Positions 1 through 18,356 are shown, counted from the first letter of the stretch. The stretch is 64,000 nucleotides of DNA from Zeus faber (GCA_960531495.1 OY482855.1:11111365-11175364), one strand, 5' to 3'. Notes: generated by a model not told the origin, from the sequence alone. Program-made: numbers and translations.

Positions 1-1277
1 AAAACATCAAAGTTGCTGTTTGCAAGGAGGAATGCTTTGCAAGGAGGGATAAGTTAATCTTGCCCCACCACGTTGTGCAAAATGAGTAGACTCTGGGGCT
101 ATAATAGATGGTAGAGGTGTTTCAACCTAGTATTGAATAAGGGGGATGATTGATAACTTAGAAACATTGACATTTCATTTTTTTTTATTATTTAATAATT
201 CACATTCAGATTTATTTTATTGATCCCTGTGGCAAAATTTGTCCTCTGCATTTAAGCCATCCTGTTGCTAAATGTTTTTGTAAGCAGAGAGAATTCACAG
301 CACAGCGCTTGGGGAGAGGCAAAGCCTTGCTCAAGGGTGCAGGCAGGAGTGTGTATCTGACTTATAGGGTGGGAGGAAACCATAGCATCCACAGGAAACC
401 CACGTGAACACACAAACTCCAATCGGGTTCGAACCCCTGAGCCACCACAAATAACAAAATAAGTGTTCCCTGTCAAATTTAACTCCAAGGTTAGGACAAT
501 CAATTATGTGAAAAAAGGGTTGGGGCTGAATAATTATGTAAAGCATTTTGAATTGCATTTGCTTGCCTGAGAGGTGCTCTATGAATAAAGTTTGATTTGA
601 TTTGAGCCAGCTGAGCCAAACAGGTAGTGGTGGAGAGCACCAAATATGACTGTGGTGTGGGAATGGTCTGGGTTGAGCAGCCACATCTGACCTGAATCTA
701 GGTGATTGGGACCAGAGTGGCTGCCTACCTGTTGCTCGTCGGTTGGTCTAACAGGTAGCAGGCGTTTATGTTCGGCAGGCAATACGGCCGAGTGCATACT
801 TTCAGGCCTGGGGTCGTCGCCACATGCCGGTGTGTGAGGGACGTGCGGCCGGGCAGGGGGGGAGAAGACGTCAGAAAACTGACATAGTCGAGAGATGGTC
901 CCTGTACAGTTGCCAGATTCGCCTACCACCCACCACCCAAGTGGCGTTTCAGGGACCTCCGGCACAGACACACAGAAGACGGGGAGTTGTAAACGTCAGT
1001 TTATTGTAGAGAGTGTGCCAGCTTGAATTAGCCCAGGACCGATAGTCACATGTCATGACACAAGCTCCTCTCTTAAGTGTGTGTGGGGATGGCAGTTTTA
1101 CCTGCTGCTCGTTAGAACAACCAATGACTAACGCTACTGTTGTGCAGGTCAGTAAAAGTATAGTTCTCTCCTTTCACAAAATCACGTTGCATGCCTTTAC
1201 CTCTCAACAGAAAAAGGCGAGCGGTGGACAGAGATGTGGTCGACAGACAGGCAAGCACAGAGGGCTCATCCACTCAC
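1..1277. other. XPNPEP3 intron 4 (part); repeat-derived, no exon seen
   Basis: I searched the minus strand for the next XPNPEP3 exon and found none, so this is intron. Bases 345-440 resemble a common fish repeat, with spaced GGAGGAAACC and GGAAACCCACG motifs and a GTTCGAACCC tRNA-like box. Bases 535-605 look like an interspersed-repeat tail with a duplicated TTTGAT. Nothing else stands out. Confidence 0.5.
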
Positions 1278-6012
<4,735 letters not shown>

Positions 6013-6932
6013 CGCTGCGAGTGGACGAGCCCTTTCGGGTCTCACCGCCTCACCATCTCAGTCCACAAGCCGATATCACACTATCGCACCATAAGTCCGA
6101 ATCAAATAACACGTCAGGTATTCAATTGAAGGTTATGATTACAGTGGGGAAACTACTTTTCAGTTGTATAAACTACTTGTTTATATCACGAATGAATTAA
6201 ATAATCCTGCATCCTCGTTATTGCCGCTGCTTGACAAAATATGCTGGCTGCTCTGGGGCTGGCACAAGGTGAACGTGGTGCTGCCTTCCCTTTCAGACCT
6301 GGAAGCTGATTGGTGCAGAAGGACTACGGGCTTCTCCGATTGGATAAGAACAGCACGCGCTCTCTCTCGGCGACGTATTCGCGTCGCGCAGGACCCCGTA
6401 TTTGGACCGTCTGTCTCCCGATATCGCCTGATTAAAATTGGCAGTGAAACGCCAGTTTTGGAGGGACGTTGTGCTGGATAATCGCCTGTACACCTGCTGT
6501 AGTTTTTTCCCCCCCAAATCAGCCGCAGATCATTTTAGTCCTCGCACACAGGTCAGCATCTGCTCGATCGACGCGGTTTATCGACAGATTCACCCGTATT
6601 TACAATTTTGTGCGACTCCATATTGCAGCTTTCATGCGTCAAATAACCGACGCGCCGCGGGCTTGCCAAGTCCTGTTCTAGAACCTTCCGTCTGTGGTCG
6701 TGACTCGTGTTTGTGGAAAAGCTGTGTGTTTGCATAACCAAAATCATTTCAAACGTCCACACTTCCATTGTACTCTGCCGTGTTGCGTGCGAGTCGATTA
6801 AGAAAGTTGTGTTGGCAATTAATACGGTGCTACCCGGCCGTGTTAGCTTAGCTAACGCTACCCCCAGCTAGCATCCCTGACGGCTTGTTTTGGTTTCCTG
6901 TCCCTCGCGTGCAGCGCTGACTTTTGGACAGG
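6013..6932. promoter_or_regulatory. Divergent promoter region between XPNPEP3 and ST13
   Basis: The 920 bases between the XPNPEP3 ATG (6012, minus) and the ST13 ATG (6933, plus) must hold both promoters and both 5' UTRs. From about 6350 the region becomes CpG-rich, with no TATA box in a convincing place, as expected for housekeeping genes. A GCTAAC/GCTAGC cluster lies at 6842-6873, some 60-90 bases before the ST13 start. Transcription starts cannot be fixed from sequence. Confidence 0.65.
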
Positions 6933-9014
6933 ATGGACGCGCGGAAGCTGACAGAGCTCAAGGCCTTCGTGCAGCTGTGCGAGGCCAACCCGACTATACT
7001 GCAACTGCCCGAGATGGGGTTCTTCAGGACCTGGCTGCAGGGGTCAGTACGCTTCAGGAGAACCCCCCCCCCCGAGAAAGCTTCTTTTCTGGTCTGGTTG
7101 ATTCGTTCTAGAGCACACGGACCGTTGGGTTCATGAGTTCATCACCCATCTCCTCCCGTTTTGTAGGATGGGTGCCAGGATTCCCGCTGCACCTAAGACA
7201 GGGGGTTCATGCAAGGTACATTTTTATTTATTTTTTATTATAATAAAATCCTGTTATTCTAGATCAGTGTTTGCCAACTTTTTTTTTAACCACAGCATAC
7301 TTTTGACAATAAAATAATCCTAGGACACACCATTATCCCATTAACCACTAAAAACGTCACGAAAATGTGAAGCTGTGTTCATTATAATTGTCTACTACAC
7401 AGCACTGCAGCTACTGTATGTACTATCTGCATTTGCTTACTTGAACATTTTGTACATTTTTATTTAATCTTATGTCTAATGCCTGAAGTCCCGCTGTGGA
7501 TTAATAAAGTGTTGTCTTATCTTACTAATGGTTCTTACTTTCATTGTGAAACCCGAGCTTGTTCTGGTGAATGCAGAGCTGGTATCCTGATTGGAATTCA
7601 TGAATGAAAATGAGTTCATTAATTCATGAATTCAATTCATGAATGAAATGAGTACAGCTTTGTAATTTTGATCTTGTGACGCAACGGCTAGTTTATAAGG
7701 GGTCCATGCAGGAACCCTATTGTTTTTGTTCAGACTTTTATTATTATTTTGCCGGCTGAAATTGCCTGGTGCACATTAACCACCGGACCCACAGACACGA
7801 ATGAAGCGTTGTGGTATTTGGGGCAGTCCAGACATTTTGTGGTCCAGGTTTCATCCCAATTGATCTATATTTGGAGCTGGAGTTACTGGGGAAAACAAAA
7901 CTTTTTTCTGAAGGATGCGGCGCCGACATACAGGAATTAGCTAAATGAAGGGACCTGGGTTGGCTGGGCAGGCTTGGGTGTTGGAGCTGGGTGCTTTGTG
8001 ACATCCAGTTTGTTATATGTGCAGGATGTGGCTCTGGGTGGGCTTTCGCATGGCACGAGGTGCGTGGGGCGAGGTGCGTGGTGTACTGCGGTCTAGACTC
8101 CATTGGTGTGTATTGGTTGCATCGTGCAGGATCTGCACCGGGTCAAGACAATTGACAGCTGGAACCGGTGCTGCGTTCCATGCAAACTCAAAAGTTTAAC
8201 TTGTGTCGGTAGGAAGTGATGCTGCATTTGACAAGAACTTAGAAAACTAATTTGTCACACATCTCGTTTGAAAATGAATGAGATCAGATTAACAGTAAGA
8301 CGCTTTATAACGTTATCATATTATTTAATAATAAATGTACTGATTCCAATTGAGACTCTCCAGTGTGCGATGTGGAATCGGTCACTCTGTAGTCTCTAGA
8401 AGTTACCGAATTATTGATTTACGTGTTTATTTATATAGCTTCTTACCTGGTAGATTGTCAGATTTGTTCGATTGATGTTTTAAATCCGTGGTCCACGTTA
8501 CTTTGCCGGATTAATGGGGAAAAAAGAATAGAAAATAATTCCTACACTGAAATGTGCGACTCAGTTGAGATCCAGTGAGGCGTTGGTAAAATAGAAGCCG
8601 TGCATTGGTAATTACTCACAGAAATTCAACAACGTTTTTCATATTTCATGGAAACGTAACTTACTGAAAATGTAATCCAAGTACAAAACCCAACAAATAA
8701 ATGATGTGCCCGACACAGCACCAAACGGCAACCCGTGAGAATGAAGCTCTATTTCCACCGACGACACGGTGAGTTTTAACAATGAGAAGTTCTGGTTTAG
8801 GAGTGAACATGGACGATTGTTTCAAAGGCAGGAGGGTTGCGCTGTGTAGACCACATAGTGGTTGCTCCACGAGACGAGTGACCAGGAGATGATGGACCAG
8901 GGGGAGCCATGCTGCGTTCAAGTAAACTTGGAAAATCGTGCCGCAGTTCAGAGAACCAGGAAACCATAAAACACACCCAACATGACTAAACTGGACCCTG
9001 TGTACCTACAGCTA

Positions 9015-9061
<47 letters not shown>

Positions 9062-12000
9062 TTGGAAGTGGAATTAGAAAAAATGTTTCATGGCATACCT
9101 GACAATCTCTCAACAAAGTGACTGCCAAGTCCTAAATCTACCAATATCTAGCATCAAATTGTAATAAAAGTTGATTTTTTTTCAGGGTGGATGTCCGTGT
9201 GGTCCTGCTCCTACCGCTGCTTCACCTTCTGACCCTTCTGCTCAATCTGAGAGTGAAGAGAGTGATATAGGTATTTGGTTTAAGGCCAGTCTAATATTCG
9301 GCCATGCTACACATTATTTTTATATTGAATTTTCTGATGTCCTTCATTTCTGCTCTCTTCAGAAATTGACAATGATGGTGTGATTGAGCCAGACACTGAT
9401 GAACCTCAGGAGATGGGAGACTTTGAAAATCTGGAGGTAATTGTTTTGGGGTTTTATTTTGTCCCAGACTACCTGCAATCCTGACCTTTTGGTGATACAC
9501 ATCCCAAGCATCTGTGAAAGCAGTAAATGAAGATGTAATCTACTCGTAGATTTATTTTCCTTTTTCTTTTAGGTATTGAGTGTTTCTTGTCTATTGTCTG
9601 GGAAACCAAGCCATCAGCTTATTAAAGGATAATTTTAGGGATTGACTGATTCAGCTATGTTCTAAAACAAAAAGTCATCAAATATGTCTGTTTAGATTTT
9701 TCTCTGTGTTTTTATGCATTGAATCACATTAAATGTATTTTATGGAGAAAATGGATTTAAGGGCAACTATATTGTTCCGCCGATGCCAAACTAATGATTA
9801 TAGTTTATATTGTTCCAAAATATTAAGGAATTAAATTAGTAATTTAGTCATTGCCTGGTAATTTACTGGTAATATACTACTATCACTACCCATACAGACA
9901 GATTCCAAAACGTAAATTACGTTTTGGATTCTGTCTGTATGGGTAGTGATAGTAGTATGTCCATTTCCTGAGAAGGTAGACTGGGTCGAGGAAAGTATGA
10001 AAATGAGTCTCTTATCAAAGCTCCTGTCTACTCATTCAGGTCACAGAGGAAATGATGGACCAGGCCAATGAGAAGAAGATGGAAGCTATTGATGCAGTAG
10101 GAGCGGGTCTGTTTTATTTTATAAATGAATATTGGCCATACACTGATACAGGTATTTGGTCTGTTACTGTGGTCACATGGTCATTCGAAGACACAAGCTA
10201 CCTGAACCCGATAGAACAAGATGTGGCTGTCCCAAAGCAAAAAGCAAAAAAACATTGTAACAAAAAAACTATGGGAATAATGGGTGATGTTTTACTGAAA
10301 CTTGATGATAGTTTCATGTTATATAATCAGATTTTCTTCCACAGACCAATTAATAAATCAAAAGGGAAGTGTCTTAAAATCAGTAATGTCACTATAATGG
10401 TTACTGAAAATTGTAGCCCGATTAAATACTACCATAATTTCGGACTATTAAGCACACCTGAATATAAGCCGCACCCACTGAATTTTTAAAAAATATTTAT
10501 TTTGAACATAAATAAGCCGCATATGTCTATAAGCCGCAGGTGCCTACCGGTACATTGAAACAAATGAACTTTACACAGGCTTTAACGAAACACAGCTTGT
10601 AACAAAACTAAATAGGCTTTAACGAAACACGGCTTGTAACAAAAATAAAAAATTAGCGGTAAACAGTAGCCTACAAAGAAAGTCCTTGGTCACTATCTTC
10701 CTCCTCCTGCGCACTGAAACCACTGAAGTCATCTCCTTCGGTGTCAGAGTTGAATAGCCTCAGAATTGCTTCATCCGATGTTGGATCGTTTTCATTGTCG
10801 CTCTCGTCACTCTCATCCGGAGGCAAATTCCCCGCTGAGCTCATGCTGCCCTCTTCAACACGCAGCAGTCCAGCCTTTCCAAAGCCGTTGATGATAGTGG
10901 ATTTTTTTGACAAGGCTCCACGCTGTCAGGACCCACTGGCAGACACCACGATAGTCCACCTCAAAAATCCTCAAACTTCATTGCGGTGGCGATTGTTATG
11001 GCTTTCAGTCGGATCTGCACAGTTGAAACACCTCGGCCGTCTGCTCTCTGTGTGTTGACCCAGTCTTCAAGCTCATTTTCTAGGTCGGGCCATCCGCTTT
11101 TCTTCCCTCTGAAAGCTTTTGTGTTCTTTTTGCACCGAGTCAGTTCTTCACGCTGCTGTTTCCAACTTCTTATCATCGCCAAGCTCCCGTGCAGCAGCTC
11201 TATTTCCTTTTACAACAGCCAGATCGATCGCCTTCAACTTGAAAGCTGCATCATATGCATTTTTTTGTGTCTTTGCCCTGATGAGGGTGACAAAATGACG
11301 ACCGTAAATGATGGGAAGTTTGAGCGTGCTCGATTTTGTCTAAACAGTTACATTGTTTCACCTTAACCCGTTCGGCAATACCATTGGTCAAATGAAAGCT
11401 TCATGCCGCCAAAAAACTGAGGACCATCACATAATGTGTTTTTTGCTCAGTTTTTTGGCGGCATGAAGCTTGTGAAAGCGGGAAAAATCCATAAATTAGC
11501 CGCGTCATTGGATAAGCCGCGAGGTTCAAAGCATGGACAAAAAGTAGCGGCTTATAGTCCGGAAATTACGGTACTTGTATCTCTATAAACCCAAAAGTGA
11601 GTACTGGAACTTGCATTCAGTCTGGATGAAAAAGAAAGTTATCCGTGCGTCCCTATTATTATTCATTATGGGCAGCGAATGTCAAAGCTACATATACATA
11701 TTACACAGGGAATTTAAAAGACAAAGGCAATAAATTGAATGTGTTGCAGTACCCTATGATCTTTTTCAATTACTGATGCATAAATGTGTTGTGTCCTGTA
11801 GGTGACCTACAGAAAGCCCTGGAACTCTTCACTGAAGCCATTAAGCTCAACCCCTGCGTAGCCATCCTATATGCTAAAAGGGCGAGGTGAGTTTCACTGG
11901 CACTTCATCTGTTTGAACAGATTATCATCACGTCTGCCACTTAATGTGTTTGGGGCGGTCAGCTACATTGTCAGATCAAAACCACCAACCACTATTGAAA

Positions 12001-13013
12001 CACTCAAAGACAGTATTCATTGTGCAAAATCCCCTTTTATCTGATAAATTTGCTCTCATCTTCTGCCTAAACTACTACCGAGGCAACCTTCCATACAGCT
12101 GAGAGGAAGGGCTCTCTCTCCCAGTGGTGAATGTAACCCGCTTGTCTTCTTTGCTTCAGTGTCTACATCCAGATGCAGAAACCCAACGCAGCCAAGAGGG
12201 ACTGTGACAGAGCAATCAGCATCAACCCAGACTCTGCACAGCCTTACAAGTGGAGGGGGAAAGCTAACAAGTAAGTCGCCTTACATGCCATGCCACACAA
12301 GTCTCCAGGTGTGTTTACAGCCTGCAGAACATGGGGTCTTCAAGCTTTTTCACTCAAGGACCACTTGGTGGATAGAGAAACAGAGCAGGGACTCCTGAGA
12401 TTTTTATTTTATTTTATTTTTTATAGAATTTTGTGTTGCATTTTAAGCCTGGCCTATAATAACATATTTATAATGCCTTATTAAAGGAACAATATACAAC
12501 TTTTGCTTTTACTTATCATTAAGAAGTTTATGTTGATTGCAAAGTGTAATGGCTATAGAATAATGACACCATCGGCATTTTGATTGGTTCCCTAAGATCT
12601 TTGATCACTTTGCATTTGGACTTCAGGGAAATTATCGATTCATGGCAGTGCGTTACAGGAAGTGCGTCAACCAATGTGCAACTATTAGCGGAAATGGCGG
12701 AAGGTGGAGCAATCGACTCCAACTTTAATTTAATTACGGAAAACAACAAACTCAAATGCCACAGAGACTCCCTGTTCCACTGTTGTGGGACCAAAATATT
12801 TTCCCAAGGTTGGAAAGTCTGTAATCCACATTGTGGATTTTTTTTGCATGCGTTTGTTCATGCTGTGTGTTGTGCTCCAGGCTGCTGGGTCTCTGGGAGG
12901 AGGCAGCCAAGGACCTGGCCACTGCCTGCAAATTGGACTACGATGACGACGCCAGCTCCATGCTGAAGGAGGTGCAACCAAAGGTACAGGCTCATACAGC
13001 TGTGGGCATTGGT

Positions 13014-13047
<34 letters not shown>

Positions 13048-14219
13048 TGTTATTAAAATTTTTGCAAGGTGAGAACTTGGTGAAGGTAACGCTTGTGTTT
13101 GTCAAAGTCACTTAGTTGTGCTGTTGTTTTTGTCCATTCCACTTGAAAAGGTGGACATGTCATTTCTGTAACATCGAATTGGAAAACACATTTACTATTT
13201 TACCGGACAGTGTATTTTTCGACTGACAGAGGAAACGACGCACAGAACCCCACAGGTTTATTTATTTTTTGTGCTCATCGCGCTGTCGTCCATTTTCAGG
13301 CCAATAAAATCATCGAGCACAGACGCAAGTACCAGCGCCAGAGGGAGGAGAAAGAGATCCGGGAGAAGAAGGAGAGGGTGAAGAAGGCCAGGGAGGAACA
13401 CGAGCGCGCTCAGAGGGTGAGCTGCTTCAGGAGCAGAGAATGAGTGCGGTCCACTCCCTCCTCCAAGAGCCTGGTTTTGTTTGAAGCACTCGTTCCACTC
13501 CAATGTAGCAAGTTACATATATTTAAACATGGTGGACACAGAGGTGTAATATAAATATCAGCATCAGTTCTTACAGGTTTTTGTTTTATTTTTGTCGTCC
13601 TTCAACAGGAGGAAGAGGCCAGGCAAGCTGCTGGTGGTGGAGCCGGTGGCTTCCCAGGTTTCCCAGGTAAGCAGGCAGGAGGATCAGCGTTAACTGAATG
13701 AAACAAAAGGAGAAACGCCTGATGGGAAAGTTGTTCACTAATGTGTTTTCATCATGGCATGTTCTTCTACATTTGCAACTACATCTACCTTTGACTCTTC
13801 AGGAGGCGCGGGCTTCCCCGGAGGCGCGGGCTTCCCTGGAGCCGCGGGCTTCCCAGGGGGCGCAGGCGGAGCGGGCTTCCCAGGAGGAGCTCCGTTTGGC
13901 ATGCCAGGAATCGGGGAGCTCTTAAAGGATCCCGAGGTGCTCAACGCCATGAAGGTCAGTAACACCTCTTACCGTGAATAGACTGCAAATTAAAGGTTTC
14001 AGGAGAAATAAAACCGCCACCCCCTTGTAGATAATGACCAGATAACGATGTTCGGCTGTCTGTGCGCATTTGTTGACACTCCAGGACCCGGAGGTGATGG
14101 CTGCCTTCCAGGATGTGGCACAGAACCCTGCCAACATTGCAAAGTACCAGGGCAACCCCAAGATCATGGCCCTCATCACCAAGCTGAGTGCCAAGTTCGG
14201 AGCCCCACCACAGCCATAG
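6933..14219 (+). CDS. st13: Hsc70-interacting protein (Hip, ST13)
   Basis: Twelve coding exons: 6933-7042, 7167-7215, 9186-9270, 9363-9436, 10040-10106, 11802-11886, 12160-12270, 12881-12983, 13300-13416, 13609-13666, 13803-13954 and 14085-14219. All junctions are GT-AG and in phase, giving 381 residues (human about 369). Hip binds the Hsp70 ATPase domain and stabilises its ADP state in the cytosol. Visible in order: N-terminal dimerisation segment ([12 protein letters not shown]), acidic linker ([22 protein letters not shown]), three TPR repeats ([56 protein letters not shown]), a highly charged helix (exon 9), Gly-Phe-Pro repeats (exons 10-11) and the C-terminal DP domain ([20 protein letters not shown]). 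The repeats are GGAGFPG rather than the GGMP type I recall in mammals. A TTG at 6924 is in frame upstream, but the ATG gives the family start. Confidence 0.97.
7216..9185 (+). other. ST13 intron 2
   Basis: A 2-kb intron with no convincing exon on either strand. It holds an AATTCATGAA-rich stretch (7590-7650) made of short overlapping direct copies and a (TTA)n microsatellite at 9015-9062. The rest looks like unique intronic sequence. Confidence 0.6.
9015..9062. repeat. (TTA)n microsatellite
   Basis: About 16 uninterrupted TTA units in ST13 intron 2, some 120 bases before the exon 3 acceptor. Confidence 0.95.
9874..9958. repeat. Near-perfect 85-bp palindrome
   Basis: Two arms of about 40 bases (starting ATACTACTATCACTACCCAT) are inverted copies with one mismatch and a spacer of only a few bases. 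It lies in ST13 intron 4, 80 bases before exon 5. It encodes nothing. It could be a minimal foldback element. Confidence 0.95.
10432..11571 (-). mobile_element. pogo/Tigger-like DNA transposon, internally deleted
   Basis: The ends are inverted copies: the left starts CCATAATTTCGGACTAT and the right, reversed, starts CCGTAATTTCCGGACTATAA, each beside TA, as expected for Tc1/mariner-superfamily insertion. Minus-strand remnants at 11182-10961 ([42 protein letters not shown]) match the CENPB-type HTH of pogo/Tigger transposases. Remnants at 10913-10671 ([16 protein letters not shown], then an acidic tail with [14 protein letters not shown]) match the C-terminus. The DDE catalytic core between them is gone. 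It sits in ST13 intron 5. An internal hairpin is at 11396-11470. Confidence 0.8.
12640..12822 (+). repeat. Interspersed repeat, copy B
   Basis: Shares GCCACAGAGACTCCCTGTTC and CACTGTTGTGG-ACCAAAATATTTTC-CAAGGTTG with copies at 1530-1746 (reversed) and 54625-54745. It lies in ST13 intron 7, about 60 bases upstream of exon 8. An apparent open frame here is not conserved between copies. Confidence 0.6.
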
Positions 14220-14531
14220 AGAGCATGGTAGGGAGAGAGCAGGGAGACGGAGGAGGTGATAACCTGACGTGGAGTCCGGCGATAAGGAGAGCCTCAATGC
14301 ATCTATTCCACTGTGCACGGATCGTTTAGGGGAGGGGGGGCAGCTCTGGGGCTAAATTAAGCATGATTATACTTAATATGGCATCTTAACAAGTTATTTA
14401 ATCTAATGTTGAGTCTTAATACATAAGAGTAAAAAAAAAAAAGATATCCATACAAAGTCTGACCTTTTTTGGGGAAGTGAAAGTGAGAGCTTTCCCCAGG
14501 GGCAGACTGAATGAGACTAAACTACTTGTTA

Positions 14532-14643
<112 letters not shown>

Positions 14644-14746
14644 TCAGAAAGCTGACTGACCCGTCACCCCTCACCCAGAGGGTTTTCCCTAACTGCAGGT
14701 TCATCCTAATACCTTTTTTTAAATTTTCTTAGCCTCTACCTGGAAT

Positions 14747-14778
14747 AGCTCAAGGTTTCGCATGTGAAACCTTGAGCT
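14747..14778 (+). other. Perfect hairpin in ST13 3' UTR
   Basis: AGCTCAAGGTTTC at 14747-14759 pairs perfectly with GAAACCTTGAGCT at 14766-14778 across a six-base loop. It lies 105 bases after the (TG)55 tract in the predicted 3' UTR. The 13-bp stem with mixed composition should be stable in RNA. Function unknown. Confidence 0.85.
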
Positions 14779-15019
14779 CAGAGGAACCTTTTTACAACCA
14801 ATCTCAGCTGCTTCTGCTCGTTCACCTTCCTTCTCAGAGTAGTGAGCCAGCCCCACGCAATGAACAGCACTCTAAGTTGTTCAAGTTTTTGCCCTTGTGA
14901 TTGTTTCCCCCCCCTCCCTCACATTCACTCTAAGGTTACCCGTTTCCCTGTCTGTTCTTTCAAACACAAAAAAAAAATATTTTTTGAGTTTTGGGATCTG
15001 TTGGAAACTATTAATTCAC

Positions 15020-15025
15020 AATAAA
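15020..15025 (+). terminator. Poly(A) signal of ST13
   Basis: AATAAA followed within 25 bases by T/GT-rich sequence (TCTTTGTTGC). It is the first good plus-strand hexamer after the ST13 stop and implies a 3' UTR of about 0.8 kb. Confidence 0.6.
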
Positions 15026-15029
15026 TCTT

Positions 15030-15830
15030 TGTTGCAAAACCCTGGCAGCTTGTTCCCTTTATCTGTTGCTCTTTAAATCCATAATTCCTTGGATATAGAA
15101 ATGGATATATAGAAATTCACATTTTTGTGGACAACTGAAATCCTGCATAAATTAGCTGCTGATGTCCTTTAATTTAGGACTTAAGTATAGTCAGTTTACT
15201 CATTTAATTGGAAAATGCAGGACTATACATTTTTGTATTCATTATAAACTTGCTGGGTTACAACTGAACAATTAAACACTCATGGCATGGTTCAGGTTTT
15301 AAATGAGCACTATTGATCAGTTCCCATTGTATAAAAAACATTATTTGAAACAGATGGTTGCCACTGACAGCAGCTTGATCATAGACTTATCGTGAACTTC
15401 CCACTCAGTTGGCATAAATGCCTTATTGAAGTCTGATATGAGTCCTGTTAGCAGACTGCATGGTGTCACCATCACGCTCTGCACAGCTCGACATTGGGAT
15501 AAATAGGTTCTTTTTATATATAATTTTGGTTCGATTTATTAAACTAATCTCTGCCAAGTTTATTTGTTTAACCCAGGTTGGGAGTGAGACTAGTAAACTC
15601 CTGGAGTGTAAGTCTGGTAATGTCTCAGGCCACTTAATCCTCCCAAACGGCCAAATGGATTACCGCTGCTGAACACATGGCGTGTCCTGAATGTGTGCGA
15701 CGCTTGACTGCTTTTCTTTCCAAACCACGGCCTGATCAAATATGCAAGCTGGCCAGAGATTAAAGAGTCAAAAGTATGAGTGTGGAGTGCAATTTCAACA
15801 ACAATGGACATGAGTGTTTAGACAGACCAC
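15030..15830. other. Intergenic, ST13 and RBX1 tail to tail
   Basis: About 0.8 kb between the ST13 poly(A) signal and the RBX1 poly(A) signal. No coding, RNA gene or clear repeat is visible. Open frames here are short and lack family features. Confidence 0.6.
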
Positions 15831-15834
15831 ATTG

Positions 15835-15840
15835 TTTATT
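15835..15840 (-). terminator. Poly(A) signal of RBX1
   Basis: TTTATT on the plus strand reads AATAAA on the minus strand, about 160 bases after the RBX1 stop codon. Confidence 0.6.
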
Positions 15841-15996
15841 TTAACTTACATAACTGCAAACTAAAAAAAAAAAAAAAAAAAGCTTTCCAGCAAACCTAAA
15901 ACTAAAGACATTAATAAATGTTTGGAGATAGACAGGAGTTGAAAACAATAGTGAGTTTCTTGAGAAGCCAAAAAGGGAGGCGGCAAAATATTAAGC

Positions 15997-17693
<1,697 letters not shown>

Positions 17694-17920
17694 TCATAAA
17701 ACGCGGCCAATCTGCGCCACGCGGAAGCCACCCGGAAGTGTAAAAGCAGCGCCGGGGTTCTTAAAGGGGACGTGCAGACAGGGTACTTGTGGTCGGCGGG
17801 TTTAACAAGTTTCGCTTTTTGAGTCGTGCGTCCAGGTCGTTATAACGCGATGACACCGCCTTGTTACGTCCGTTTGGAGTGGAAGCTGCAGCCGAGAAAA
17901 ACTTTCTAGAAGGAAGGAAG

Positions 17921-17939
17921 AAAAAAAAAAAAAAAAAAA
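17921..17939 (-). terminator. RNA polymerase III terminator of tRNA-Gln
   Basis: A run of 19 A on the plus strand reads as T19 on the minus strand, starting six bases after the last tRNA base. Runs of four or more T stop polymerase III. Confidence 0.8.
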
Positions 17940-17945
17940 GCCCGC

Positions 17946-18017
17946 AGGTTCCACCGAGATTTGAACTCGGATCGCTGGATTCAGAGTCCAGAGTGCTAAC
18001 CATTACACCATGGAACC
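17946..18017 (-). tRNA. tRNA-Gln (anticodon CTG)
   Basis: The minus strand folds into a 72-base cloverleaf. The 5' acceptor strand GGTTCCA pairs with the 3' strand TGGAACC, the anticodon stem is TGGAC/ATCCA in the usual register with loop T-CTG-A, and the T arm holds GAGTTCAAATCTC (B box). TGGTGTAATGGTTAGCA provides the A box. No CCA is encoded, as normal for eukaryotes. Anticodon CTG reads CAG codons (Gln). With intact boxes and a T-run terminator it looks functional rather than a SINE relic. Confidence 0.95.
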
Positions 18018-18350
18018 GCTGTCGTCTTTTTGGCACTAGTTAATAGATATTAGTTAATGATGATATATTGTCAAACATCAAAAATTGTGCCATCTGCTGG
18101 AAAGATGGGAACACAGAGAACGCGTGTTTAGTCCCCCAAAAAGTTGTACCAAACAAACATTTCATAACTTCCTGACTGAGGTGAACACCCGAGGATATTG
18201 CAATATTTTTGTTTTTTAAAGACGTTAATAAAAAAGAATACATTTAGAATAATAAAAAAATAAAGACATTTTAAAGCTGTACCCGCACAAAGGCTGGTAT
18301 CCAGATGACAAATGAAGCATGAAGCAGCAGTGAAGCAACAGAAAAGCATC

Positions 18351-18356
18351 TTTATT
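18351..18356 (-). terminator. Likely poly(A) signal of CHADL
   Basis: TTTATT on the plus strand reads AATAAA on the minus strand 32 bases after the CHADL stop, which would give a very short 3' UTR. Another AATAAA-like run lies near 18240-18265 and could be used instead. Confidence 0.5.

Noticed and set aside
579-971. Further XPNPEP3 exon on the minus strand
   Set aside because: The translation shows none of the expected motifs (for example a WYDW-like block) and no good splice sites.
10052-10489. 145-codon plus frame after ST13 exon 5
   Set aside because: Only the first 18 or so codons are ST13 exon 5; the rest reads through the intron into the pogo-like element.
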